Below are positions 25,247 through 36,330 of a stretch of DNA of 64,000 bases, piece by piece (within the stretch, counting starts at the first letter, position 1; every line of letters begins with the position of its first letter). The notes below the pieces were generated by a model. It saw nothing but the letters and a program-made list of their open reading frames with translations, had not been told where the DNA came from and did no database searches. A program made the translations under genes and the position numbers. Source of the DNA: Amaurobius ferox (lineage: Eukaryota; Arthropoda; Arachnida; Araneae; Amaurobiidae); the NCBI GenBank assembly GCA_951213105.1, contig OX578135.1, forward strand, positions 161,811,250 to 161,875,249, in the 5' to 3' direction.

Positions 25247-26329
25247 GATACTATTAGCTATTTAGAAATGGACTCCTAAGACTTTACTTAAATTTTTACT
25301 AAAAATTCCTTAAAATCCTACCTAAAAATTTCATATAAACACACATTGCTATAATTTCAAATTGAAACTTATAAAAAAAATCCTTTTTATTTTTATGTTG
25401 AAAATAAATTACAATTGTACAACATATTTCAGGTCTTTTTGTTTTTATACAATTTCAATTAAGTACTTATTGGATTATTAACTGTTGTTTATCTTATGCA
25501 GTCTCTGTCTTATTCAGTATTTTGTGCCAGTTGGAGACGTAAATTCATATTGTAAAGTTTATCTGCTTGTAGATTTGGAGAACTTAAATTATATGCAACT
25601 CAAATCTATTTTGGGTAAGCTTATTAGATAGAAATAATTTAATTACTTTAATTACTTTTAATTACTTTACTTCAGTAACGAAATTATTGAAAAAAAAAAA
25701 GAAGAAAAAATGAAATTATACAATATTTAGTTAAATTGTTGCATGGACCTTTGTTTAGTGAATTACCTGAAAAATGAAGCACTTTGTGTATTGTCCAAAG
25801 AATGCCTCAGAAATTTTGATTTGGGTAATGCCAGGTAATTTGATCTATTTCATCATAAAACAAAGCTCGCTATTTAAATAATACATTTACAAAATCAATT
25901 CCTCAAACTGCTCCAATTTCTGCACTCCTCGACCTTGAAAATCTCCAAATCACAAATATCTATATCCTCCCATAATCTCTCTATCACATCAGGACATACA
26001 TATCCATTATGTACATGCATGAATTCCCACTACTATAGGTATAGCTTCAGATCGAAAAACTTCAATTGCATGGTCCGGACTTCAATGAGGAAATTGTTTC
26101 CTGATTCAATAATTTTAAGAGTTCACACACTTAAAAAATGTATTGATAAATGGGTTGCATAAGGAAATCATTTTTTGCTTTGGAGCAGTGTGTGTGTGAT
26201 ATTTAAAGAAGTTACATATAAATTATAAACTGGATTGGCCATAAATTTTTTTTATATCACAATATAAAAGTCAGGAATGTTTAGAATGTATAAAAAGCAT
26301 GTATTATTTAAAATTTTGCCAAAATTCGT

Positions 26330-26620
26330 CAATTAATCATATGGATTCTGTTCAAGTTTGTTTGAAAGAGAATTTTTCGATCTTTTAGATGGTGTCAAAA
26401 TGGAAACTCTGTGATAACATTTTCGGCTGCCAAGGAATCGAATTATATGAATATCTTCCAAACACGTAAATTGGGCTACAGATTGCACACACAGACATTT
26501 TCTTTTATTAAGTAAGATGTCAAAGTTTTCAATTTTATGGTCATACAATGCTTAGATTTCCCACTACAGACTGCACAGACACACACAGAGAAACATATTT
26601 TATTATGTAAAATTATTTTT
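26330..26620 (-). mobile_element. Two Helitron-like 5'-end fragments in series, minus orientation
   Basis: TTTTCTTTTATTAAGTAAGAT (ending about 26517) and a second block ending near 26612 (ACATATTTTATTATGTAAAA) are reversed copies of the TCTTACATAATAAAAG-type 5' end seen at 18094. Both are preceded by CACACACAGA-type tracts and share the sequence ATTTCCCACTA/GGGCTACAGATTGCAC. No 3' hairpins are found. Confidence 0.45.
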
Positions 26621-26919
26621 TTATTATCAAATTATCCTAGTCATCTATTAAGAAAAAGGCAGGAATTAGCCAGTTTCTTGTTTTAAGTTTTATATCTTGG
26701 TTATTTCTGTAGTTATATAATTGATAAATTATTAGAGGGATTGATAATTTCTATATCTATTTGCATTTCATTTAAACTTTTTATTGGCTGGATTCGAGCA
26801 CTGTATTTTCTCCTAAAGGATGATGCTCGAGTTCAACTCGAGAAAAAGTTTAAAGCCCTCCAATTTAATTTAAGATAAATAATAAGAAATTGTCAGTCTC
26901 AATATCTCATTAAATTAAT

Positions 26920-26999
26920 ATTCAATTGATCTTCTTCAATTCATATTCAATTGATCTTATTCAATTCATATTTAATTGATTTCATTCGATTCATATTCA
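26920..26999 (+). repeat. Tandem repeat, about 27-bp unit (ATTCAATTGATCTTATTCAATTCAT)
   Basis: Three units of ATATTCAATTGATCTTATTC type, each carrying the palindrome CAATTG or TAATTGATT, with a few changes. Confidence 0.7.
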
Positions 27000-27573
27000 G
27001 TGAGATATTTAAAGAATAAGCATGTTTAAAAAAAAAATAGAGTAACCTAACGAGGCTAAAACCACCAGTCCTGTGGGAGAAAGAGTTAGAGAGAAAAGTG
27101 TTAAAACATGTTTAACTCTTATAGTAGTAAAATTTGGCAGTGTACACTGATAATTCATAATTAATTTATCTCAAAAGTTTTAAAAGCTGTTATCAGGTAG
27201 AGGATTAGTAGCCATTTCCAAGTAAGGAAAATTAGAAATGATACGATAAGTGACCAGAAAAATTTTAAATTGTTTTAAAGATATTTTAATTTTCAATTTC
27301 TTTAAATGCATGTGGGTTACAGTTGTAATTGACAGTGTTTTCTTTTTTGACAGTTACATTCTTCAAAAGGAAAAAAAATTAAAACTCTTGAAATGCATCT
27401 TTGAATTATTTTATCAAGAATGTATGGCTACTCTCTGGCATATAAACATCTACATTGCATGCCTAATGCAGTTAAAATTTGCATGCCTAATGTAGTTGAA
27501 ATTTTAGAACTTTCCAAATAGTACAACATGCTATCAGTTGGACATAATTTTAAGATTAAAAATGCCATAATAT

Positions 27574-27579
27574 TTTATT
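27574..27579 (-). promoter_or_regulatory. Candidate poly(A) signal AATAAA for the Toll-like gene
   Basis: AATAAA on the minus strand lies about 78 bp beyond the stop codon at 27657-27659. Position is plausible, but the sequence is AT-rich and the hexamer is expected often by chance. Confidence 0.35.
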
Positions 27580-27656
27580 TATGATAGTACACTTTTGGAA
27601 GGTATGAGCTAAAATGCAAATGCAGTAAGTTGCTTTGTCATGAAAATTAAAGAATT

Positions 27657-27933
27657 TCATGATGGGGTTACCCTCAAGAAAGATTCATTTTCATCATCTC
27701 CTTCACTATTGTTCGCTTTTCTGTTTGGTAATTGATATGTTAGTTTTGGCCAAAATAAACGCTCTCCCCATCTTAAGCATGCACTGGACTTCATCACAGC
27801 TGTCAGAATTGGATCGAATGGAGCAGTTGGAAGATCATGAGTAATGAAAATAAAATATTGTGAACTGCTGTCCACAGAGAAAGACATAGCAGACTTCAAA
27901 AGGTGCATCTGTTCATAATCATCTAGGAAATTC
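27657..27933 (-). CDS. Toll-like receptor, last exon (TIR C-terminal part and tail)
   Basis: After the acceptor TTTCATTTATAG|G the exon reads (R)NFLDDYEQMHLLKSAMSFS, VDSSSQYFIFITHDL, then SACLRWGERLFWPKLTYQLP and an acidic tail ending FLRVTPS before TGA. This corresponds to the end of a TIR domain: VLT-RNFL joins the previous exon, the L-x-W-x-x-x-x-FW-x-KL pattern is TIR box 3, and FIFIT marks a core beta strand. One leading base completes an Arg codon (AG|G) begun in the exon at 30353. The usual SEWC motif after NFL is missing and replaced by DDYEQ, so the TIR is atypical. Cytoplasmic signalling through TIR adaptors is family knowledge. The 91 residues include a 23-residue acidic tail (GDDENE). 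Confidence 0.88.
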
Positions 27934-28113
27934 CTATAAATGAAAGAAAATCTCTCTTGTAATTTCTAATATTCAATACATGCTTTCTAGTAAGTTTTTA
28001 AACATTGTTGAATGTGATTTGAAAAATTTACTAGGTAGTCTCACTTAACCCCTCATACACAACAACCATGCATCTCTAACAAAACAAAACCTTTCAAAAA
28101 ATCTGATAGTTAA

Positions 28114-28890
28114 GGGTGAGCGCCAGTAAATTTTCTGCCCTATCCGCGCTTTGTTAACTTTCGCGGCACACATATTTCGCCGAAATTCTGCTCAAACAGT
28201 TACGAAATATTGTTTTATAGATAAAATGCTATGCTTAGATTATATTAAAACTAAATTTAATACCCAATAAAACATAGAATATATGTTTTATTTTAATTTA
28301 AAATATTTTTGGCGCTGCCATCTGTAGTCGTAATTTCATTCATACCGACTATTTTTATTTTTTAATGAACATTTTTAAATGTCTATTCCTTCTAATACGC
28401 TATTAAATACAACAACAGATCATATATAATGCCATAATCACGGAAACGTAATTGAACTTGGACTTGAAGACAAAGGAAAACTTGAAGACAAAACTGCAGT
28501 CCTCAGTGATGTACATTCAGATCCCTTATCAAATTTATAGAATGATACATTACCTTTCCGTGTTTGTGGCATTATTATATATGATCTGTTGTTGTATTTA
28601 ACACTGTATTAGAAGGAATAGATATTTAAAAATGTTCATTAAACAATAAAAATAATCGGTATGAATTAAATTACGACAACAGATGGCAGCACCAAAAATA
28701 TTTTGGATTAAAATAAAAAATATATTCTATGTTTTTTGGGGCATTAAATTTAGTTTTAATATAATCTAAGCATTGCATTTTGTCTTTCAGAAAATATTTC
28801 GCAACTGTTTGAGCAGAATTTCGGCGAAATATGTGTGCCGCGAAAGTTAACAAAGCGCGGATAGGGCAGAAAATTTACTGGCGCTCACCC
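28114..28890. mobile_element. Foldback MITE with about 335-bp inverted arms, TTAA-flanked
   Basis: The left arm begins GGGTGAGCGCCAGTAAATTT and the right arm ends with its exact complement (AAATTTACTGGCGCTCACCC). Both sides carry TTAA (28110-28113 and 28891-28894). The two arms (28114 to about 28447 and about 28553 to 28890) pair over nearly their whole length with few differences; the loop is about 100 bp. The TTAA target suggests a piggyBac-type transposase moved it, but the GGG start is not the usual CCC/CCY, so the class is an inference. No coding sequence. Confidence 0.85.
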
Positions 28891-29149
28891 TTAAGGTATA
28901 GCAATTCAGTATTAAACTATAATTTAAAATAATTTTTGCGTAGAAAATGAAGTACTTAGCCATGTCATGAGGCTTAAACCCAGAAAGAGATTTAGAATTT
29001 TTCTGCTCCTAATTTAATAATAGATGTATTTAGATTGCTTTAAATTTATAAAATATTGCCAAACAAAAAATCATAAAATATTTGCTGACCTGCTTTATGT
29101 GAAAGAAAAAGTTTAAAAAAATTCAATTTTTTAAAAACTAAATGCAGAC

Positions 29150-29640
29150 TGTCCAGCCCAAAGTATAACATGTATTTACTATGGGCAGACTAAGCGATCG
29201 CTTAGTGTCTCCCAGAAGAGTAAATACGATGTTGGGAAACAGAAATCCGAAGAGCTACATTTTTTAAAACAAAGTGCGAAATTGGCTCGACAGACCTCCG
29301 ATGAGAATTTTACGATAGGCAGGTAAGCTATCGTTTACAGCCCCCCAAGACAGTAAATCTGTTGCTTCGAAAATTTTCAAAAGAAATCTGGGGATGCGAA
29401 TTTTATGAAACAAGGTACGACCCGACCCGGCCCGGCCAGAAACTCCACATGTGGAATTATAATAGGTGGACTAAGCGATCACTTAGAGACCCCAAGACAG
29501 TACACCCGATACTATAACAAAATATTTTAACAGAAATCCTGAAGACCCAAGTTTTTTTAAAACTTAAGTGCAAACTCTTCCCTGCACTTCACATGGTTAT
29601 TTACGATATGCGGACTAAGTGGCTAAATAATGACTAGTGA
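29150..29640 (+). repeat. Minisatellite, about 4 units of 136-147 bp
   Basis: Units start with GCAGACTAAGCGATCGCTTAG (29183), GCAGGTAAGCTATCG (29319), GGTGGACTAAGCGATCAC (29465) and TGCGGACTAAGTGG (29609). Each continues with CCCAAGACAGTAAAT-like, AGAAATCC-GAAG and AAAACxAAGTGCGAA-like blocks. Divergence is high. The unit core GCGATCGC is a palindrome. Confidence 0.65.
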
Positions 29641-30352
29641 CACAAACTTTGTCCGTGCACAAATAATAAGTAATTAGATCATAACTTATAACGCTGCGCA
29701 AATAACATGCATATTGTTTAAATTGATAATCAAGATGCATGTATATTCAGTTGGTCTTAAAAACATTAAGAAGCATTATTAAATTTTTTAATATTTAGTT
29801 ACTAATAAATCTAAATACATATATTTATTCTTAAAATTCTTATTAGCTTTATTTATGTTGCTTTGGGATCATTTTACTTGCCTCTTAATAAGTAAAAGCT
29901 AACGCAGGGTTACTTAAAAGCAGCACAAGGAAAACTAAATTACATCGCCAACTGCTGTGCAAATAAAATATTGTAAGCATACTGTTATTTCGAAAGTATG
30001 TTATGGATTTTCTTCACCAATCAAATGGACTGAAAAGTTCCTTTGGTGGGTGAAGAGCTACCCACCAAATGAACTTTTAATGTAATAAAAACAAATTATC
30101 CTCATAAAAATCTAAACATTGACATTTTTTTCTAGAGAAAAAGACAAGTTAGTTGATAAGGAAAAAAGTTTGTGTACCATATTTGGAAACAATTATTATA
30201 TAAAAATGTCTGCCATTTAAAAATTTAATGATATATGACTACCCATCGAAAGTGCCCTTGCTTTTTAAGTGCCAATCCTCGCTGTAACTTTAGTCATGAT
30301 TCTCAATTTTTTCTCTCTTCATAAATAAGCTATTTTAAAAGAGTTCACTTAC

Positions 30353-30479
30353 CTTGTCAGTACAACTATTACTTTGTGGCAGTGCATGACAAAAGCAGCT
30401 ATTGTTTCAGGCGTTCTTGGGAGAGGGACATCTCGGTTGGAGATGCAAAGGCTTAAATGATACTTTTCGTCTTCAAGAC
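30353..30479 (-). CDS. Toll-like receptor, TIR box 2 exon
   Basis: This 127-base exon lies between acceptor TTTATTCTAG|G and donor ACAAG|GTAAGTG. Starting with two bases that complete a Gly codon, it reads LEDEKYHLSLCISNRDVPLP, RTPETIAAFV, then MHCHKVIVVLT and ends with two bases of an Arg codon. Y-x-L-x-LC-x-x-x-RD is TIR box 2 (BB loop) and VIVVLT is the next core strand (family I-VLS). The phases fit both neighbours: phase 1 at the 5' side with the exon ending at 53350, phase 2 at the 3' side with the exon starting at 27933. The usual RDxxPG is RDVPLP here, so the BB-loop Pro-Gly is altered. No single open reading frame of gene length covers it; it was found by splice signals and homology. 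Confidence 0.87.
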
Positions 30480-31553
30480 CTAGAATAAACATCAGATTGT
30501 AATGTCCACATGGTTTTGCTTGTCAGTAAACTTTTTACCGTATACTATGATACAGATTTGTTGGCACATGAGATCTCAATGATGCATACAAAATTAGTTT
30601 TTTTTTTTTTAACCAGCAAAATCCGCGTGTTTCATGCGGTACGCCCGTCCAAGTATACCACGGTCATGCGTGGGAAACAGGAACCAGTGGACTTCACCTC
30701 CATCCGGTCTAATATTCACAAACACATGCAAGCCATGCACCCCTCCCATTCAATATTACTATTTCTTATACGACTCCGTATCAAAACATAATGCTATATT
30801 AACCTCTAACATAACGCAATGAATTTACGCTCCCATAGACCCTCTCCAGGTTATTAGAGACCCTATAACAAGCCAGTTTTATCAAGTTGAATACCTCAAA
30901 CATTTTATTTCAAATTTTCAATTTCACAATTTCTGGTCACTATGTAAGGAAAGGGACTCACTCTCTCTAACTTTGTGGGCCATATGCAATTCAGCTCCAA
31001 CCAATCTATCTATAAACAAAGTTTGCATTTTGCATGGCTTAAAACGCGAATTTTAAGATGTCGTTCTAACTCCATGGTTTAAATATTCATATTCTGAATT
31101 TTTAAATTGGGATGAATGTTAACTTTCCTATCCAACAGAATCACGGAGGTGGTTTCATCTCTTAACTCCATGAGATGAATGCAGCTTTCCTTTTATTTCT
31201 TCAGGCATTAAATTCTCACAACCACGCAATTGTATCATGTTGTGGCAACACCTTCGGCCTGAGATTATAAACAAAAAAGGAAAATAATTTGAGAGGCTAT
31301 TTCTCCAGACCCAAGGATTAATTTGAAAAACGGATTTCAGATTCAGCATGGTCGAATTACTCAGTTTTTTCAGCCCTCGGGGTTGCATTGGGTGCTCCGA
31401 CATACCGACACCAAACTTTTAGAGAGGTGATTAATGTATATTCCATATATATATAAACTGTAAGTTTCTACTCATTTTAATATTAAATAATCTAATATTT
31501 ATTTGAAATCGGTGTATTTGCACCTTATTTATTTTTAATAAGCATTCCTTATT

Positions 31554-31561
31554 ACTTTCCT
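31554..31561. mobile_element. Repeat family R1, second copy: left piece before the Helitron
   Basis: ACTTTCCT is the first eight bases of family R1 (compare 15026). The copy is cut here by Helitron B and continues at 32874. Confidence 0.6.
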
Positions 31562-32130
31562 TCTATATACTAAAAGGCAACGTCTGTCTGTGTGTGTGTC
31601 TTATACACTATAGGCTCAGTGACCGCACGCCGCAGAGCTACGAAATTTGGCAATCGAAGACCCGGGGTGGTGGGAAGGTGACACATGAAAACCGATTTTT
31701 AAAATTTGAATTATTATTTTGTTATTTAATGTTTTATGCGATTTCGACCGTTTTTTCTCCACCATCCAGACGTCGTAGAAAAAAAAACAAATCAAACGAC
31801 CGGAAAGAGCAGGCAATTGCGAGTAAAAATATATCAATTTCAAATCTCAGGGACAAATTCTAATATTTTTTAAAGATTTTAAAACAAAAGTCACTTTCGG
31901 CTCAAAAAAACGAACTTTCGTTTTTAAATCCTCGCGTCGGGAAAAGTACCGATAATTTCGACTAATAATTTACATTTTTAGAAAGCTCAAACATCAGGCT
32001 TTCTTACAAGCCCAATCTGGTCGAAGATAAAAAAAAGTAGCCGCATGATCCGGATTTTAAGGAAGTAATGATTTTCAATTTCTCGACCAAACTGCGAAAG
32101 CAGTTATCGATTTTTCACCCACATGCGCGC

Positions 32131-32383
32131 GGGAATTGCACTCGGTTGGCCCGGGTTCGATTCCCTCCGCTGCCAAAACTGTCGCCGTGTTCACGCGGAG
32201 TACGATCACGTTAAACATGTGGGTCCGTAAGTCCTTCCGAGAGGTTGGTGGTAGGAGAAGGAGGGTACAGTCCCTGTGGATGCCTCCCCCCACTGGGTTC
32301 CGGTTTAAATTGGATGGCTCTTCCCGGCCGTCCAAACAGTTACCTTACACCTTCTCTGGTAGGCCCGAACGGTCTGGGTCTCA
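32131..32383 (+). mobile_element. tRNA-derived SINE, 5'-truncated, inside Helitron B
   Basis: Same family as 4461. Box B GGTTCGATTCC is at about 32154-32164; the box A part is missing, since the copy starts at GGAATTGCACTCGG. Flanks are near-direct repeats ACCCACATGCGCGC (32117-32130) and ACCCACATACGCGC (32384-32397). The matching stretch of Helitron C (51676-51698, CCACATGCGCGCGCAGACGC) has no SINE and serves as the empty site. The two plus-strand open frames over it (32136-32435, 32245-32508) are SINE sequence. Confidence 0.85.
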
Positions 32384-32689
32384 ACCCACATACGCGCGCA
32401 GACGCACGGTGTTTCTATGGTGGGCGAGGTTCTGACGAGGTTGCGTCGGATACGCATAGCGAAATCGAATGGAACATTCGATATTTGTGCCTGCCAAATA
32501 ACAAATGAACGTCATTAAACTAAAACAAACCATCCATTTTATTGGAATAAATTATTATTTTCCAAATAAATTACTTTTCATTTTAAATTTCAATTTGCTT
32601 GAAATGCATTTATTAATTTTTTAAAAACGTCATTTTTTCTTGCAACTCAACCCAAACTTTTCACTTTGTTGTGTTAGCAGTTTCTTTGG

Positions 32690-32708
32690 ACCCCCCCCCC
32701 CCCCCCCC
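32690..32708 (+). repeat. C-rich run (about 18 C)
   Basis: Poly-C tract inside Helitron B. Confidence 0.9.
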
Positions 32709-32873
32709 GCCCTAGAATATTATTTTTCATCTTAAAATTTCATTATTAGTTTTAACGTCATTAAACTAAAACAAACATTGTTAACTCCACGGAGTTATGG
32801 TGCCAGAGAGTTTGCCACGGTCAGAATTTTCAAGGGTAGCGAACAGGCTAGGCTCGTCGCCGAAGGCGGCTAG

Positions 32874-33759
32874 TATATACATAATGTATAAGAAAAGTAT
32901 TGTGACGGGGGTCGAAAATTCGAATTCGAGTTTTCGACGGGAGAGCACGTTTCAAGCATCCCTGATCACGAATCAAACATTTTTGAGGTGATGTCTGTGT
33001 GAGTGTCAGTGAGTCTGTGGAGACGATATCTCATGAACGAATGGAGCGATTCGAATGAAATTTGGTATAAAAATCACAATCCATGAATACTGGAAGCCTA
33101 TTGTTTTTAAACGCAATCAAATTTTCAGAAGCCCCCTAAATTTTCGAGTGGAATTTTGAAAAAATCATCAAAAAATGAAAATCTTTTAATAAAGTTACGC
33201 AAATAGACATTTCTTATGTAATTTTTTCTTGGAAAACTATTGACATAAACTTTAGAACGCTAGCATGAACCGTTCTCGAGATATTGCACATTTTTCAAAT
33301 AAATTTATCAAAAAATCCTATAAATTAAAAAAAAATATATTAACTGTTGAGAAACATGTTCACTTTTCATATGTAATATCGTGCAATAAATTGGGTGACA
33401 TTATTCTCGTGGATCTAGCTCTTTCCATTTATGAGAAAAGATACTTTGAGTAATACTTTTGTATTTGAACGCCAATAGTCATTTATCTGCTATAAGAATA
33501 ACTTATTTCTCTGTCCATAACGCTTGGCAAGATTTTGGCGACGAATTTGGCGGAATATCGCCAACTTGGCGATTTTTTTTAAATATTTCCAAATTAACGA
33601 AAATCTCGCCAAATGGATAAAAATAACGCTAAATCAATGAAAATGACGACTTATTGACGAAAATTCAATATCTTGGAAAGAATATAAGTATCTACTATAA
33701 GAATAACCTATTTGTTTTGCTGTAAAAGTTGTAAATTCATTGCATTATATAAGGCAAGT
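32874..33759. mobile_element. Repeat family R1, second copy: main piece
   Basis: TATATACATAATGTATAAG and the following sequence match 15034-15905 with moderate divergence, ending ATAAGGCAAGT. Together with 31554-31561 this is one R1 copy split by Helitron B. Confidence 0.8.
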
Positions 33760-33954
33760 CATGTGCTGCCTACATCAGATTTTTTTTTAATTGTTTCTGA
33801 TATATGTATTAGAATTGAGAGGGTGCTATTTTCACAGTCACAGAATGTTAATTTCGGAAAATTTAAGAAGTTAAAATTTGTCAGTATTATAATATGATAT
33901 GTAAGTAACGAAGTAAAAACCATGTGTATTAGAAATAAAAATATAACACATTTC

Positions 33955-34035
33955 GTGGCTGTAAATCCTTTTGATTTTTCACTTGAGTGTCAAAAGACAG
34001 ATGCTTGCAGACAGACATAGCCTTTTATTATATAG
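33955..34035 (-). mobile_element. Helitron-like 5'-end fragment, minus orientation
   Basis: GACAGACATAGCC followed by TTTTATTATATAGAT is the reverse of a TCTATATAATAAAAGGC...TGTCTGTC 5' end like that of element C. No 3' end was found. Confidence 0.4.
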
Positions 34036-34209
34036 ATTATATTGATGATAGTCAAGTTACGTTACGATATCCTAATTGATCAATTTTTATGTGTAGTTGA
34101 AAATAGAGATTGGTTAAACAGTATTTTTGGAACAAACAGACATTGTTTTGATGTGAATAACATCTATGTTTGGGGTTTCTGTGGCGGGTACGCTTATATC
34201 TATCTCCTA

Positions 34210-34990
34210 ACCTAATAAATAAAAGTGTAAATATTTTTTCTTATTTTGTCGAAAATAGGGTACAGATTATGAATATAAAAAAATAATTTCAATATTTTAA
34301 AATTTTGGAATTTTTTTTCGAACAAACTTAAAGTATCCGTGCGAGCGTCTTCCCCCCCCCCCCCCTCTACTTTTAGTCGAAATATCTTCGAAACTGTAAA
34401 AGACATATATAAATAGTAAGCGACAAAACCATGCATTAGTAAATTGGGTTTCTAAATTTATATTTAAAAAATAAAAAAACAAGGTCTTGTAGTTTTCGAT
34501 TAATCGACTTGCTAAATTGAAGAAGATTGAAAATTTTCCGTTTTTTAAGTTTGTAATGCTTATATTTCAAAAGCTAAAACTGCTAGCTATGAACAAAAAG
34601 CAAGAATTTGTAGCATTTAGAAAGCCCTGTAAGTGTATATAATTGGATTTTGGTCTACGCTTTTTTTTTTTTTTTGTAAAAACTTATAAAAGTATCTGTC
34701 CGAACAAGTGTTTTTTTTCCCCTTACTTTTACTCGAAATATCTTCGAAACGATAAAAAAATAGATATAAATAGTAGGCGATAAAATGATATATAAGGAAA
34801 TTTAGTTTCAATGTATATATAAATATATTGAAAGCTCTTATAGTTTTCGAATAATCGTCTTGTCAGATCGAAAATTTTCCGTTTTACAAGATTGTAATGC
34901 TTATATCTCAAAAACTTATGAACAACAAGCAAGTATTTGTAATACAAATGCTCTACAAGTGTATATAATTGGATTTTGGATAGAGCTATT
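34210..34990 (+). repeat. Diverged tandem duplication, about 355-bp period
   Basis: The block CTACTTTTAGTCGAAATATC near 34366, with TTCGAAACTGTAAAAGACAT after it, recurs as CTTACTTTTACTCGAAATAT near 34723. The block CAAGAATTTGTAGCATTTAG (34600) with AGTGTATATAATTGGATTTT recurs near 34930. A poly-C tract (34352-34365) and a poly-T tract (34663-34676) replace each other. The four minus-strand open frames here come from this repeat. Confidence 0.6.
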
Positions 34991-36330
34991 ATTTTTTAAA
35001 TATAGTGGTTATAATTTCGATATTTGAGTATTTGAAAGTATTGGAAATCTGTAATATTTGAAATGTCCCGATGTGTTTACTTACCTTTCAGTGAAATATT
35101 AATGCACAACCGCGAGATGTTTTTTTTTTAAAATTAGGAAGTTAAATGAACTTAGATATTCTAAAGATGTTTAATGATTGATGAGGTTTGAACAGAAAAG
35201 ATGGAAATATACGTATGCAAGTACGTATTTATGTGCCGCCAGGCAAGTTTATAGATTAACTTGAATGTAAAATCTCGTCAGATAAGTTTAATTTATATAC
35301 CATAAAGCAAGTGAGTAAAGTAATTTGATATTTTGATGTGGAGTCTATAGTCGGAGTATCCAGATGAAATCGGGTTGAAAACTTGGTAGTGCTAGCTAGC
35401 CATAAACAGTTAGCAAGTTACTTGTAAACAAAACAAATGAGTCTGAAAAAATCGAATAAACTTGTTGAACATTTTATTTTGCAAAATGTTATTCATGCAA
35501 AACCTTTTCGATTCCATCGAACTGGAGCCACCTCCGATTTTTTTTATTATATGGATTTTATTGATAATCGAGTTATGTCACAACATCATAATAGATCAAT
35601 TTTTACGTGTGGTTGAAAATATAGAGATCGGTTAAGCAGTATTTTTAAAACAGACAGACAGAATATTTAAAGGCTACTATGCTATCGGAGAGGGGGGGGG
35701 GAGACAATATGATAATTGAGGTACGTTGTAATAAAAAGTAAATAAAACATACATTAATATTTCTGTTGCGCTTATTGCAAGCTATCGTACATGAAACAAA
35801 TTTTCCATCACATCACAATGTGTAGAGATCCTAGATAACAATGTATGTGTTTTCATTCGCAGGTCTACCAAACTTTACTTTACCCAGATCTAACATTATC
35901 AAATCATTATATAGCTGTGAGTTTATTATAGCAAATGAGTTTAATAATGAAGACGAAGAACCAATAATTTAAAAACATATTGGGCCCCTATCGCAAGGAT
36001 GTATCCAGGCAGATTTGAGGTCTGGTTCCCCCGCCTCCGAAATCCTATAAAAAAAAAAGGTTGTGATTGTATGGAATATTTTACATAAGCAGCATTGTTT
36101 GGTCTTTATAACTCATGTGACAGTCTACAAAAAAAAATCTGTATCTTGCCCTATCGCATCGCACAAATTCATAAAAACAGCTCACCTCGCGTGGTAATTA
36201 ATCTATTTAATCCCTCAAAACCATAGGTGTATCCAGGATCTCGGTAACTGTAATCAACGGTCGAATGGGGGTCGTTTCAGTGCTTGATTTTGTTTTTTGT
36301 ATGAACCCAATTGTGAACCAATGCAAATGT

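Larger units (their letters stand above)
20781..26329. other. AT-rich intergenic stretch with simple repeats only
   Basis: It contains a short tandem repeat at 22605-22695 and a long (TA)n at 25164-25243. No frame resembles a known protein and no splice-supported exon was found. The string CCAATAT...TATATATAGAAC and other TA-rich bits are too simple to interpret. Confidence 0.45.
27934..30352 (-). other. Toll-like receptor intron between TIR box 2 and box 3 (2419 bp)
   Basis: Donor AAG|GTAAGTG at 30352-30351 and acceptor AG at 27935-27934. It contains a 777-bp foldback element and a minisatellite. From about 29640 to 30340 nothing else is recognised. Confidence 0.85.
31562..32873 (+). mobile_element. 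Helitron-like element B, inserted in repeat R1
   Basis: It starts TCTATATACTAAAAGGC followed by TCTGTCTGTGTGTGTGTC and ends with hairpin CGCC-GAA-GGCG then CTAG, followed by T. The two flanks join to ACTTTCCT|TATATACATAATG, which is exactly the uninterrupted sequence in the R1 copy at 15026-15045. That proves the element's ends and shows insertion at TT with no target duplication. It shares its body with elements A (7952) and C (51117). It contains a SINE at 32131. It has no coding capacity for Rep/helicase. Confidence 0.88.

Noticed and set aside
30510..30822. Overlapping 93- and 62-residue plus-strand frames (RVFHAVRPSKYTTVMRGKQE...)
   Set aside because: They lie next to the TIR box 2 exon on the opposite strand. 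No family was recognised and the frame passes through a poly-T run, so I do not call a gene.
32136..32508. Plus-strand frames of 87-99 residues with MWVRKSFREVGGRRRR-type sequence
   Set aside because: The same peptide appears in every SINE copy (4477, 8305, 8514 and others). It is translated SINE body, not a gene family.
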